Source: Siphonodentalium dalli
Lineage: Eukaryota > Mollusca > Scaphopoda > Gadilida > Siphonodentaliidae
Reading direction: 5' to 3'
Assembly: GCA_032622095.1 (NCBI GenBank)
Contig: CP136061.1
Location: 55,439,762 to 55,503,761 of the forward strand
DNA length: 64,000 nucleotides
Part shown: piece by piece, positions 1-14,000 of the stretch
Layout of the letters: each line of letters opens with the position of its first letter
Numbering within the stretch: the first letter of the stretch is position 1
The notes under the pieces: model-generated
The model's input: the letters and a program-made list of their open reading frames with translations, nothing else
Told to the model about the DNA's origin: nothing
Database searches by the model: none
Translations under genes and position numbers: made by a program

Positions 1-140
1 TTTATGGTTCTTGTGAAATTCCCTTTATATTTTTCCACTGCAATATGACAATAACAGCCCAGCACATAACGTCATTTAGCACCGAAGAGGTTAAACTAAA
101 ATCCGTCATTGTTTGTTTAATTGTTTATCATCATTTAAGC

Positions 141-497
141 CGAGGGTGAATTTAGTGACGCTACCCCCGCACAGTGGGCTAGCTTCACCAAATTTACCCT
201 CTGGGAACCTCATTCTGCTTTGGCCCCAACTACTATGAGAGACCTAGGATCAGATTGAAGTTTCCCAGTTGAAGATGGTGATGTTCACGTTGAGGTGACT
301 AATGGGTGAACATCACCAACTTCAACTGAGGAACTTCAATCTGATCCTGGATCTCCCATAGAGTTGAGGTCTAAGCAGTATGAGGTTATGGTGATGCTAG
401 CCCACAGTGCGGGATAGCATCAATAAATTAACCCTCTGGGGACCTCATTCTGCAAATGACAGACACACTATTTGCAGGCTTGTATGGAGTCAAACCA
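141..497. repeat. Family B palindromic MITE, copy 1
   Basis: Two palindromic blocks containing GGTGAATTTAGTGA and its complement flank an inner inverted repeat (about 265-345, with GTGATGTTCAC and GGTGAACATCAC). The right end, GCAAATGACAGACACACT then TTTGCAGGCTTG, is the family terminus seen at other copies. No coding capacity. Confidence 0.8.
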
Positions 498-1159
498 GCT
501 CTGCCATTGCTGGATGTTGTTGAAATTGGTGCAATGCACTAAGCACCTTACTGACTGAGTCACTTGGGGTCCTCCATGGTCCACAATCTGGTATTCTAAC
601 TACAGAATTTTAATGCTGATCTGGTTGTCTTGGCACTGCAAAGTTAATCTGTCCATACATCTACGATTGTATGTTATATTACCCATTTCTCCTTACTGCT
701 GTGATTATCGGTTTTCGTTTTACCCCGCACTAAATTCTTCTTTTATAAAGATTCGTGCATCTATTTTTGTTCACAAAACCCCATTTTCTATAATTTACTA
801 CTGGTGTACATACTTGAATTAGCCTGTTTGTCCAGCTGTTTGCATGTCCACCTGTCAGGCGATTAGTTAGTCTATTCTCACAGAGATAAAGCACAGAAGA
901 AGCTATGCTTGTGTGATTTAGCTTGCTCGGACATGTCCTTGTTGTGTTATTGCACTTTCTGAATTAGAATTCTTTATGTCTGTAGATCTTATTTTGTACA
1001 CAATACTTGAATATGCATGACTACCCCATGTGAGCTCCTGTCCAAATGCACAGACCCCCACTCATGCTTTAAGTCCGATTGGGACAGTTATACCTCTTGT
1101 TGTACCCCCATGATCAAAGGAAATGATGGGTATTTACTGGATTACATGCACATCTGATC

Positions 1160-1620
1160 CTCTGTCCGTCTGAGCAGATATCTCAACCATTGGTTGTTGG
1201 ATCTCAATGAAGTATGTTATGGATGTTCACTACAATGAGGACATTCAATGGAGTGTTCAACCGTTGTTTTGGGGTTTTCCGTTATTCATCTGGAAATGTT
1301 AGTTTTTTTGTCCATCCGAGCAGATATCTCAACCATCGGTTGTCACATCTCAATGAAATTTGGTATAAATGTTCACTACTACGAGGACATTCAGAGGAGT
1401 GTTTAAATCGTTTTATTCTGGTTTTCCGTTCTGGAGTTATTCATCTTTGTTTAACTGGAAATGTTGCTTTTTTGTCCATCCGAGCAGATATCTCAACCAT
1501 AGGTTGTCGGATCTCAATGAAATTTGGTATGGATATTCACCACTATGAGGACATTAAATGGGGTGTTCAATTGTTTTGTTCGGGTTTGGTTATTTTGTCT
1601 GTCTATCTGAGTATCTCTGT
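1160..1620. repeat. Tandem repeat, about 146-164 bp, three copies
   Basis: The phrase GAGCAGATATCTCAACCAT recurs at 1172, 1318 and 1482, each followed by a diverged copy of the same 146-164 bp unit. The 154-codon open frame across it shows the same peptide theme repeated and has no family resemblance that I recognise. Confidence 0.8.
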
Positions 1621-1911
1621 GTTCAACATGGCAAAAACAAATTTCATGTTGCGTGTGGGCTTTGTATGTTATCTATAAACATTTTGAACGAGATAGGCTT
1701 GGCTCAATCCTGAAGTGGCCCAATTTTCTTACACTCAACATAAACTGTTACCTTGATGAAATTTTCTCATTTAAGCCTGTAGAAAATAAAAAGTGAATGT
1801 ACAGTGTATTTATCTGCTATTTGTGATTTTCTTCATCATATATTCGTTCTTGCCAAAATCTATCTAGAGAACTGTCTAGAAGTGTTTTTAATATTCTAAC
1901 CTTTATTTTAG

Positions 1912-2052
1912 TTGTCTGGTGATCTGGGATTCCCAGTTCGGCCGAAGGCAAATCTCACATTCTCTAAATGCCTGGAGATGAAGCTGCACGACCATATTGG
2001 AACCATTGCTAAAGTGGCTGAAGTCGCTGGTAAAGAATATGCCATAGAGCAG
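1912..2052 (+). CDS. DNAH1: Dynein exon 1 (window numbering): linker start
   Basis: Residues 1-47 of the visible protein. Acceptor TTTTAG, donor GTACAT, phase 0 to 0. It contains the conserved stretch around [13 protein letters not shown] that starts the DHC_N2 linker region. The preceding exon is outside the window. Confidence 0.9.
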
Positions 2053-5000
2053 GTACATGCAATCCTATATAATATCAACTGTTTTACATTCCAAAATAGC
2101 CATTATCAAGTAATGCATTTCAACTATTGGAAATTATGTAAAAATGTATTCTTGGCATGTTGTTCTCATTTTATCTAAACTTGTCTATTTACAGAAGTTT
2201 CAGCTTTTGGTAGAGATCCAAAACTAAGTTTGTAGAAACTGCATGTGTTTTGAGAGAATGCACATTTTTTGGATTGTGTCAATACGACACGGTCATGGTC
2301 CAAGCTTTAAAGGGACCATGAAGCCTGTATCTGATTTTTGTGCAAATATTTAGCATAATTTATTATTGATATATATACCGTACTGACCCGGCTCAAGGCC
2401 CATGCCCGTGTTTAAGCCCACCCATATCTTTTGGCCAAATTCCATGCACAGGGGTATATTCGAGTTTAGGCCCACCCCAAATTTTGTTCAATTTCAGCGG
2501 TGGTAAGTAAGTATTTTCTATCAGCTTGTAGACAGCAAAAAAGATTGACGAACTCGACAAATATAATATTTATATTAAAAACAGAAAAATTATACTTTGT
2601 AGGCAAGTGAGAATAATCAATAAAATAAAGTGAATCTTAAAATCTCATTTGTTTATTCAATTATACTTCCCGGGGAAACCAATCGTTAACAGACATCATA
2701 TCTGAAAACGCGATAAACATGAGTGCTTCAAAAGCCAAGCGCGTGCAAAACTAACCTGTCCAACCACGGTACTGTAAAAACATATTTTTCGTGTTCAGTG
2801 ACAACGTCGGTATGTTCCTACATGTGGCCAAACACAAAGAACTGGCTTCCTGGTTATGTAAACACAGTGTTAACACCATGGGTATAATAATGGGGCAGAA
2901 GGGGAACTTGTCATTCAACAACCATGCCTTCCAAACTATGTCAATGCGTTATACACTCGAAACCAAAATAAAGGTTATCGACATTAACATTTTTAAACTG
3001 CATTTTGTTCACGTTTTACAATATAAACAGTTTAGGAGCAATAACTCTAAATATTCAAACACATGCTGTTAGCAGAAATACATCGTCCTGTCTTTTGTCA
3101 ATACTGTTAATTAATTACACTCACTGGCTTTTGTTAAACAAGTAATTAGTCGCTATTGTAACATCCTCTATGTGGACAACGGATCACGAATAAAGCGCCG
3201 GGTTTATTATTCTAATCGGATTAAGTTTCAACATTGATATATTATTATATAGTATAGACTATAGATACGGGATTTACCGATAACCCACACTGTTTACAAA
3301 TTAGTCAAATGGTGTCATTTATCTGGAAGCCGGGTATATTTCCCGATACTCGGCGTTAGATCGGCTTTCATCTATTTCATCAGTTTTACTGTCTCGATTT
3401 CTTGGGATTTTTGGTTTGCAAAGGGCCATATCCGAGTTTAAGCCCACTTGTGTTTTTGAGCTCAAATAAAACAAAGGCCCCCTGGGCCTAAACCCGGGTC
3501 AGTACGGTATGGCAATAAGTGATTCTTGTTGCAGTATCTGATTAAAAGTGATAAATGATGAGAATTTTATGTTTAACACAACATGTTTTGAATTTTTTTT
3601 TAATCTCTTAACAACTTTTTTATATGGGTCTTCCTAGTTTTGAGTTTCAGCCTATTTCTATTAAACACATTTGTCTAAAATATTACCATATAAATTGGGT
3701 CATTTTGAAAAGTATAGTTATCACAAGCTTCTTGAAAATCTATACGGACCATGACTTTATAATTACACTAACAATGCACCTGATGATATTCTAGGCTCTA
3801 GACAAGATGGAAAAAGAATGGGATCCAGTTCAGTTTGAGATTCTCTCATACAAGGAGACAGGAACGTACATTATCCGAGCGTCTGAAGACACGTCACAGC
3901 TGCTGGACGACCATATCGTCATGACACAAAGCATGTCGTTCTCCCCATTCAAGAAACCATTCGAAGACAGAATCAGTAATTGGGAAAACAAACTGAGGAC
4001 AACTCAGGTATGTATTTTATATGGTACATGCAGGGTCTTAAAAAACCTGCAATAGCCTTGAACCTGACAAATGACCATTCAAGGCCTGGAAAGTGCTTGA
4101 ATAGTTTTATATGCACCGCTCGCTGAACTTATAATTTAAAGATTTAGAGCAAAAATAGAGCCAGAACTTCTCATGAAAAATTTAGAAAAACTTGCATATA
4201 AATGACCATCAAGAAAGACATTACACAGAAATATTCTTTCTATATTATTATTATTATAAATAATTTACATTTTATTATCTCCAATCAAGGGTCATGAAAA
4301 AAAACCATTTCAAAGAAATAGCCTTGAATTGCTTTGAATTTTAAAATTTAGGCCCTTCAAAAATTAAAATTGGCAAGTAATTGCCTTGACTTTTATCAGT
4401 CAAATTGACTTTTGGGATCCCTGCTTTATCATTCAATATTCAGTAAAGTCCAACACCGTACAAATTTACCCTGTGCCAATGCATTCTCTTATATATGCGA
4501 GTCGACCATAGGTCGCCTCGCATATATAAGAGAATGCATTGGCCTAACAATTTTTTATAATTTTTTTTAAATAAATGTTTCTAACAATTTTTAGGACATA
4601 AAATAAAAAACATCCATTACCCTGCAGGGAGTCCCACACATATATAGAAGCATATAGAAGAGTGTCGTCTGCTCATGTTTGTCTGGGGCTCTGTATGGGT
4701 GAAATTATAAAATTGTTAAAGAATACAAGAAAAAATTATTAAAATTGTAAAAAATTGTTAGGCCAATGCATTCTCTTATATATGCGAGGCGACCTATGGT
4801 CGACTCGCATATATAAGAGAATGCATTGGCACAGGGTAAATAAATCAATACAATTAAAATTGGCAAGTAATTGCCTTGAATTTTATCAATCAAATTGACT
4901 TTTGGGATCCCTGCTTTATCATTCAATATTCTATGTTCATTTGAAACACACCTAAGCGATTGAATGAATAGATTTCATCAGTCAGTTCTTGTAGTGTTTA

Positions 5001-8000
5001 GATGTTATTCGCTTACTTGTATGCTTGAATGGTCTACTGATAACAATATGTTGAATGCCAGGTATATAAATTATATACCTGGTATGAGATGTAGTATATC
5101 TGCCAACAAATGATTGTAGTTGTGCCTCTATTCACAGTTAAAGATAAATATTCACATTTGGTAGCTCTTATTTTTGCAAACTGAAAAGAACATAGTCTCT
5201 CTGATTGATGAAGTTAACACTTTCTATACTAAATACTCATTGACGATTAGTTCCCTTAGGAAATGTTCAGATGATAAGTTCAACAAATGACCATCATTGT
5301 TGAACTTATTATCTAAATATTTCCCTTCAATAGATATGAATCCTTCTGAACTTATATAATCTTTTCAACTGTATGTCTTCTGGTCATTTTTCCTGAAAAC
5401 CCCTCCAAAAGAATATAGACCATTCCGTTGTATACAATTATAACTGGGTGGGAGAATCCATTTAGTATAGAACGGGTTAAATTAGTGACGAAGACCTGTT
5501 TATTTAATAGGATGTGTTGGACGAGTGGCTCCAGTGTCAAAGGTCATGGCTGTATCTGGAACCTATATTCAGCTCAGAGGATATCAACCGACAACTGCCA
5601 GTAGAAAGTAAGCGATATCAGACGATGGAGAGAATCTGGAGGAAGTTAATGAAGACCGCCAGAGATAATCCACAGGTGAGTACCTTGATTACTTAATGGA
5701 GTTCTCATTTGGATTTAACCCTTCCATGACTGGAGCTTCCTGAAATTTTGTCAAAACCCTGTGCCAATGCATTCTCTTATATATGCGAATACGTTGGCCT
5801 AACAATATTTACCTTGACCTTGTAAGGCAGTGTATTAATTCTTTTATATATGTGAGGCTCCTTATGGAAGACTCGTATATGTAAAATAATGTACTGGCAC
5901 AGGATCTTTAATGCTGTACCAGCACAGCTCCAGTCATGAAAGATTAATGGAGTTTCTTTTTTGGTTTTAAAAGTATCATTTTAAATGGGCCATTCTTAGT
6001 TTATAGGGATGTTTAGGTACAGAATAAAATCATACAGTTTTAAAAACAATCAATAGAATCTATCCACCAATGCATTACATAGATCTAAATACAGAAACTT
6101 TTCTAATTGTCTAATTGCGTAGTACATGTAATTATACATTGTGTTTTGACCTTAAAAAAATCTGGATACTTTTGAAAATATTTGTATATATACCAATTGT
6201 ATATTAATATATATACCAATGGTACATAATATATAATATTCTATAAGACTACTCGATAACCAAAGTAATTCTTTATTTCAGGTTAACTCCCTTTGTCCTG
6301 GCAACATAACAGTTGATAATAACTCAAGTAATATGTTAGGTTACCTCCCTTTCTGAGATAACAGACTACTTGATAACTTGTGTCACTTTGTATTTCATAA
6401 TTTCAGGTTATCTCCCTTTGCCCAGACAACAGACTACTTGATAACCTGAGAGAATGTAACAAGTTACTGGAACAAGTGCAGAAGGGACTCAGCGAATACC
6501 TCGAGACAAAGAGAAATGCTTTCCCACGATTCTACTTCCTGTCTGACGACGAATTACTTGAGATCCTGTCTCAGACCAAAGATCCGACAGCAGTACAGCC
6601 TCATCTCAGGAAATGCTTTGAAAACATTGCCAAGGTAGAGCTTTTCGATGATTGGCAACAAGCCATATTTCCGGCTAAATCCTGAAGAATTACCCATAAT
6701 TCTGCTGTGGTTAAGGAGTCAATTATTTAGGGCATTAATGTATAATGCCATTAAACCTTTCATGACGGGAGCTAAGCTGGTTTAGCATTAAAGATCCTAT
6801 GCCAGTGTGTTCTATTATATATGCAAGTCTCCCATCGGTGCCTCGCATATATAAGAGAATGCACTGGCTTACACTGTCAAGGTAAATATTGTTAGGCTAA
6901 TGTATTCTCTGATATATGCAAGGCTCCCTATGGGAGACTCGCATATATAAGAGAATGCATTGGAGGGTTTTTGCAATATTTCAGGAAGCTCCAGTCATGA
7001 AACGGTTAACGTTTTAATCTTAATGACAACTTTCTGCGAATTTGTCAAATTTTTCAAACTCCCTTTGCTGACAATGAATGGTGGACATATTTGTCCCCAG
7101 AAAACGTTTATATGGGAAACGAAAAGTTTTAATCCACTTCTAAAGTACTTTATTTTATGCCTGTCCTTGAAGAGTACTTAAAATCAACTTCAAGTTGATA
7201 CTTTAACATGCTGCTGAATTTATTTATAAATGATAGCCCAAAGATATATTATTCATTGAGGATTGATCAAAAAGATAATATTCTTAGACAAAGGCCAAAA
7301 ATATATCAATTCTGTCACAGTATCAACACATGTTGTTTGTTTCATTTTTGATTTTGATTGATTACAATGTTAACTTTGTGATTTTGTTTTATTATATCTG
7401 CTTAACAAATAATAGTTATCCATAAGTAAATTCTAGTCATCTGAAAAGTTTTAATTTGCATGTATCTTCTGGTTTTCAATTGTTTAATTAGTATACTTTA
7501 TTTTAAGACATTCCGTCAAAAGTACAAATTCCATCTTCTCTCATACCAATATTGTGTATTTTTAGCTCCGTTTTGAAGATGATCTTAAGATTACTAAGAT
7601 GTTCTCTGGTGAGGGTGAGGAAGTTGAATTCCGAGAGTCGCTGTATCCTACAGGTAACGTCGAGGATTGGATGTTTGAGATTGAGAAATGTATGAAGGAG
7701 AGCTTACGGCAAATCATCAGGGATGCTCTCATAGATTACAAGAAGGTGAGATAACCCAATATACAACAGGAATTATTTTGTGAAATTGTTCCCCCCCCCC
7801 CCCCCAATTATATAATTATATATATTTAAATTACCCATTTCGCGGAGATAATTCAATATCCGGTTGATAATTCTTAAATTTGTTTACTATAAAAAATTCC
7901 TTAACATTGCCCACATTTTAGCCAAGTGTGTGGTCACATGACTATCAGCTGACCAGCTCAGACACCTGACTATCATCTGGTAAATATCACATGTTTTGCT

Positions 8001-11000
8001 AACCTGGTAACAGTGGTGGGTGGGTGGCGGAATTCCGCCAATCGCACAACAAGTTCATATGGGAGACTCACAGATATTATAGAATGCACTGGCACAGGAT
8101 CTTTAATGCTGCACCAGCGCAGCTCCCACCATGAAAGGGTTAAATGTGGTTTTGTTTTCAGATTCCAAGAACTGAGTGGGTGTTAAAGTGGCCGGGACAG
8201 GTGGTTATCGCATGCTGTCAAGCCTACTGGACTACAGAGGTCACTGAGGCCCTCGAGGTTGACAAACTTGCCGAACTCTATCAAGTGCTACTCAGTCAGT
8301 TAGATGACCTCCGAAGTCTCGTTAGACAGGATATATCAAGAATCGGCAGGATGACAATGTCCGCTCTGATTGTCATTGAGGTTCATGCCAAAGATGTAGT
8401 CTTTAAGATGGTGGAGGAGAATGTTAAGAGTGCTAACGCATTTGAGTGGATCAGCCAACTTAGGTAAGTATCTGATATTGATTGATCCTGGAACTAATCA
8501 ACAACCTTCAGACGATAAATTTTGATGTCCGTTATAGTGCTTACACACATGGGGCGTTTTTAAAAGACCTACGCTATTATACGCACTGGCAAGTTATATT
8601 TTTTAAGCACGTAACTTAAATGTGTTCAGAGTGCATATTTCTACTGAAAAGGGTTTAATTTGGTCAACCATCCACCATTCAATCAAGGTATTGCATGTGA
8701 ACAATGCTAATTAACTAAGTTGAATAAAAAAAAATTGCTAATTTTTATGGTTTCTGCATAACTTTAGTTATAATTAACGAAATTATTTCAAATTTGGTAC
8801 ATGAATCATTCTTATGAAAATACAGGACAAGTACGAACCTGCTTCACTCTGTTGAATTCTGAAAGAGTAAACACCCTATTTAGGGGCCTGCGATGCATCG
8901 AATCAAAATCGAAAGTACACTGCGCGTTTCTAGTAGCGGGCATAGATCGATCATTTTACCGATAATCCAAAGCATTTAGCACATCAAATTCTCAAAAATC
9001 CTGTGATACAATTGAATAAACTCCGATGTTGCCCTTTCAAAATGCATGGACCATCATACTGCAATTCGGTGCACATTGGGGACATCATCTCAGAATAGCG
9101 ATAACGCAACGCAGAATCCGCTAAAATGGGCGGAAGCTGAGAATTAATTATATATGGATCCGTTTTTCATTTGCGGTGTACTAGTAAATACCCGACATGG
9201 CGGAAATATAGGCATGTCTATTCTTCATTCCATCTTCTTTCTATCACTCATGTACATGCATGTCCATTTAAAAGCTTAGCTTCATAATATGCAGTGCACA
9301 TGAGAATATATAGACCATAATTTAGTCCGTAAATTGCCCAGCGGTTCTACATTTATAAGCAGTCCGTATTTTAGATCAGCTTAGACATGACGTAAGTTCT
9401 ATTTACGTCTGCTAGTGGGGAAACCCGGGAAATTAGGGAATAACTTTCACTATATATAGCGTATATCCATATAGCGCATAGCCATAGTTTTAGTTTGCAT
9501 GCATCGGAAGATGAATGGCAATCAACTTTAGTTATTATGAGTCTTTATGACAATTTATATCTTCATTTGAATCATCAAATATCTGATGAGTTGTGACTTT
9601 TGTTAATAACTAGACATGTACTTAGTATATAATTTATTTTAGACTACTAATATCGGGGTGGGCCATGGGTGACTGGTAAGACAAACACTGCAATATGACT
9701 GCCTCTCACGTGCATTTTATCAATATACCAAATGTATCATTGCTAATGCAATGTTCTGATAATGAGTGATAATCATTAATCTGGAATTCAAATTCATCGA
9801 CGATTGCGCGAAGAACAGATAAGAGTGACTGGGAGTGTAAAATCGAATAGCGTATCTGCGCATGCATATTTGAAATCGAGGTTTTCTCTCACATACAAGA
9901 CAAATGTCTTCTTGGCGAGATTGGACTCACCCTTTGTGCGCGAATCCGATAGTTCAAGTTATCTAAATTATTCACATAGCATCTCAGATGACAAATTACT
10001 TCTGTATATTGTCAAGAACAGATGTCGGGACATTCACATACAGGTCAGTTAAGTTATGCGGACCTCGTTAATAATTTTTACCTTGATTTTTCGCCCAATG
10101 TCCGATCTAATGGTCTACGTTTGCTGAATCGAATCAAATTGAATCGAATCGCGATTATGTATCCAAATCGAATCGAAAATTGAATCGAATTAATAATGCC
10201 CGAATCGCAGGGCCCTAACCCTATTTCACTCAGAATTTATGGATATTTGGTGTCCAGATAAAGATTTAGTTATTTTCACTATGAAATTCAGTTTTATTGT
10301 TTCTATACAGTTGATGTAACTAGAAAGCCACCTTTTCAGGGGATGTGCAGCTAAGTAGCCTTTTATCATTTCTATAATCCTTTTCCACAGGAGTTGCAAA
10401 AATGGTTCGAATTTTACTACCGTATACATGTGTGTGAGTTAATTTCATAATTTTTCTATCCACAGGTTATATTGGATTGATGAGAATATATTTATAAGAG
10501 CGGTGAATGCAGAGTTTGCATACGGCTATGAGTACCTTGGTAACACACTTCGATTGGTCATCACACCACTCACTGATAGGTAAATAAGACCCATGAATAA
10601 TTTTTTATTTCAGAAAACAATGGTTGACGTAAACAAATGTCTGTACTTTGGTTTATTTTTCCCATTAATCGCTGAGTTATGCCCCTTGGTTTGCACACAA
10701 AATGTCTGATTTAACCCTTTCAGTGCCAAGTCCGATTTTTGTATTAACCCATATTTCCTTGATCATTTTTCAAATTTATTGATTATAATAAATTGATACA
10801 TTGATGGAAAGAGCTCTTAGTTGATACAAAAATCGGACTTGGCACTGAAAGGGTTAACATTTTTGTACTAAAATTTACCTTTTTCAAGCCAAAATCAGAC
10901 CATGACAGAGTAAATGTCAGTAAATAAACTTCTTCTACCAGATAGCTATGATAGAACTATGTAGCTATGTATTTTTCCATTTTGCACTTTTAAAACCAGT

Positions 11001-14000
11001 ATTGACAACCCACATGATAATTTTAATAGAGAAATGTGAGAGGTTGTTAACCATCATATGAAAACTATACTGAATACATCAAAAGTTGTAGAAATTACTT
11101 ATACACACAAAAGCAAGCTATATGTATACAGGAAGTGGGAAATATTAATAGCTTATTAGATGAATAATTATACTAGCCACTGATTGATGAAAAACTATTC
11201 TCAAATGTTCAACATAAAAGTACAATGCAGTCTAGGTCACTATTTTTAAATGGACTACAACGACAAACTATAACATGTTATACTGTACATAAAACTGAGT
11301 CAAAACTAAAATACAAAGATCTTTCGGCAATTTGACTTGACAAGTTTAGTTTCGTCCATAAAGATATTTGTTATGTTTTCGGTTCACATTTTTCTCGGAA
11401 TTTGCAGGTTAAATATTTTGTAGAAATCTTAATGTCCATATAAAAAGATTTTGAAATTCCAAATGACAAACAGAAGGAAAATTTTGTTGATGATAGGTAA
11501 ATAAATGGTATCATAATAACTAGTGGAATTGCGTCCCTGTTATTGTAATGTGTTATCCTGCTTTGAGTGCGAGATATTGTGATTTTGTGACCTGCATTGT
11601 GACGTTTAAAGGGGTACTATACGCCAATTTCAATAAATTCCCAGTAACAATTGCGATCTAATATCAATATTATATTTTAAAATAACGTATTTGAGTCGAC
11701 GATGTCTACTGAAAAAGTTCCGGGTTAACAGGCTATCATAAAAGTCAAATTGAATTATTTAATATAAATGAATTTATGGCTGGAGTCATAAAATGGCGAA
11801 TTATACCATTACGAGTTACCGTTCTTGAAATTTCACATGTTGGGTGTCTTTTATCGACGGCCGTTTACGACGAACATTATTGAGTTGCGAACAAAACATG
11901 TTACATGCAAAAGGAAGTCCCGCTATAACCAATTTGGAAAAAAAGAGAAGAAACAAGATTCATAAAGTGTCAAGTATTTTATAGGGGGTGAGATTGTTCA
12001 ATGGAAGAGATTGCAGGCATCAATTGAACTTCCGGTTCATCCTGCAACCTGCGTCTTCTCCGGTGAAGGTCAAAAACATGGCATGTAGTTTGAAACGTAA
12101 TATTTTTATTTCCAAGATCAATATTTTCGTCGCTAAATTAGGTTTATACGAAACTCATATAACACGAACACAATCTAACTTGAAAGTTATGTCAATGGGA
12201 GTAAATAAAAAAATTGCCTATCTCTGTGTACAGTACCCCTTTAATGAAATTTTATAAAGTTTATTCTGTTCACTCTCAGGTGCTACTTAACATTGACTGG
12301 AGCTTTGCATCTCAAGTTTGGAGGTGCCCCAGCAGGTCCCGCTGGTACAGGAAAGACAGAAACAACCAAGGTACATAACTCTATTATAACTATATCTTAA
12401 CATATTATCAGAAATCAACTTGTTATCAATCATGACATATGGTCTTGCATCAGATTTATTATTAGTTCTAAACAAGTCAGGTGTGTTAAGTTTGATAGAC
12501 AATCTAAATTGACCCTCTGGTATAAATTGTTATGTGGTCATGACTGTTTTCAATTTTCTTTAAAGATGGATTATCTCTTTATATAACAATTTTGAAATAG
12601 TTTCGTGGGTATAAAATAATAAATATGAATTGAAGACTCGTCCGGAAACGCTTCTGTCAATTAATATTGATTTTATTTTGAAATATTTTATTATAAAATG
12701 AGATCATTAAGTGGGACATTTTATTGTTCTATTATTAGAACAGACCATTCAGGCGATACCATATAAATATAGAGATCATTAGGGTGTTCCCATAGCTATG
12801 CTCCGAATGTCAAATGTCCCAGATTGATAGTTGTATTGTTTTATTACATAGTTATAAGCGATGAGTAATTGAAGTTTATTTGTGACAAAATTACACAAAT
12901 AATATTTATGGTCTTTGTTAACAGCAACCACTATTGTTCGTTAGCTAAACAATCGCATGTTTTTAGACCATATTCAAAATATAATCAATATTAATCGAAA
13001 GAAGCATTTCCGAACATGGGTCTGCAATTCATATCTAATATTTTATACCTCGATAACTATATAACACATGTTTACAATGAGATAGACCATCTTTAATGAT
13101 GAATTTTACATGAGAACTCTATTTTTTTGCAGGATTTGGCAAAGGCTATGGCCATACAGTGTGTGGTATTTAACTGCTCAGATCAGCTCGATTTCATGGC
13201 TATGGGCAAATTCTTGAAAGGTCTGGCGAGGTATGCAAACTAAATTTCTATAAATAATTGTTAAATTTAGTTTCAAATGCAAGGCATATTTACCTGAAAT
13301 TGTTATTGTTTTATTGTTGCAGATTATTTTTAACTGATTTATTTCTGCAAAGGATTAATTTACTTACATGTAGAGTATGGCCTCATGTTAACCCTTTCAT
13401 GACGGGAGCTGCGCTGGTGCAGCATTAGCCCTTTCAGTGCCAAGTCCGATTTTTGTATCAACCCATATTTCCTTGATCATTTTTCAAATTTATTGATTAT
13501 AATAATGTGATACATTGATGGAAAGAGCTCTAAGAGAATTAAAGATCATGTGCCAGTGCATTCTCTTATATATGCGAGTCTCCCATATGGAGCCTAACAT
13601 ATTTAGGAGAATGCACTGGCTTACAAGGTCAAGGTAAATATTGTTGGGCCAATGCATTGTATTATATATGCGAAGCTCCAAATGGGAGACTCGCATATAT
13701 AAGAGAATGCATTGGCACAGGGTTTTCGCAAAATTTCAGGAAGCTCCAGTCATGGAAGGGTTAATTCACTTACTTGTAGAAAATGGTCTCATGTTAAAGG
13801 TCCCCTGTTCCGGACAACTTACTCAACAAACAGGGTTTATTATGAAATTCAGTTTGATGGCATGTTTGTTGTAGTATTCAAGAATGTGGATGTCCAATGA
13901 ATACTGTTTACATTCTTTGTGCATGGATGTACAGTAATGCTCTAAGTAATTGACTCCTTAACCACAGCAGAGTTATGGGTAACTTTTCAGGATTTAGTCA

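Larger units (their letters stand above)
1..1911. other. Upstream intron of the dynein gene (partial)
   Basis: No coding exon was recognised before 1912. The stretch holds a family B palindromic element (about 141-497) and a tandem repeat (about 1160-1620). Nothing identifiable is seen at 500-1150 or 1625-1890. Open frames here, including one of 154 codons at 1214-1678, run through the tandem repeat and look non-coding. Confidence 0.7.

Noticed and set aside
1214-1678. 154-codon open frame
   Set aside because: It runs through a three-copy tandem repeat, and its peptide is itself repetitive with no recognisable domain. No splice or promoter context.
2791-3072. 93-codon open frame in the intron 1 element
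   Set aside because: No domain, transposase motif or second copy supports coding.
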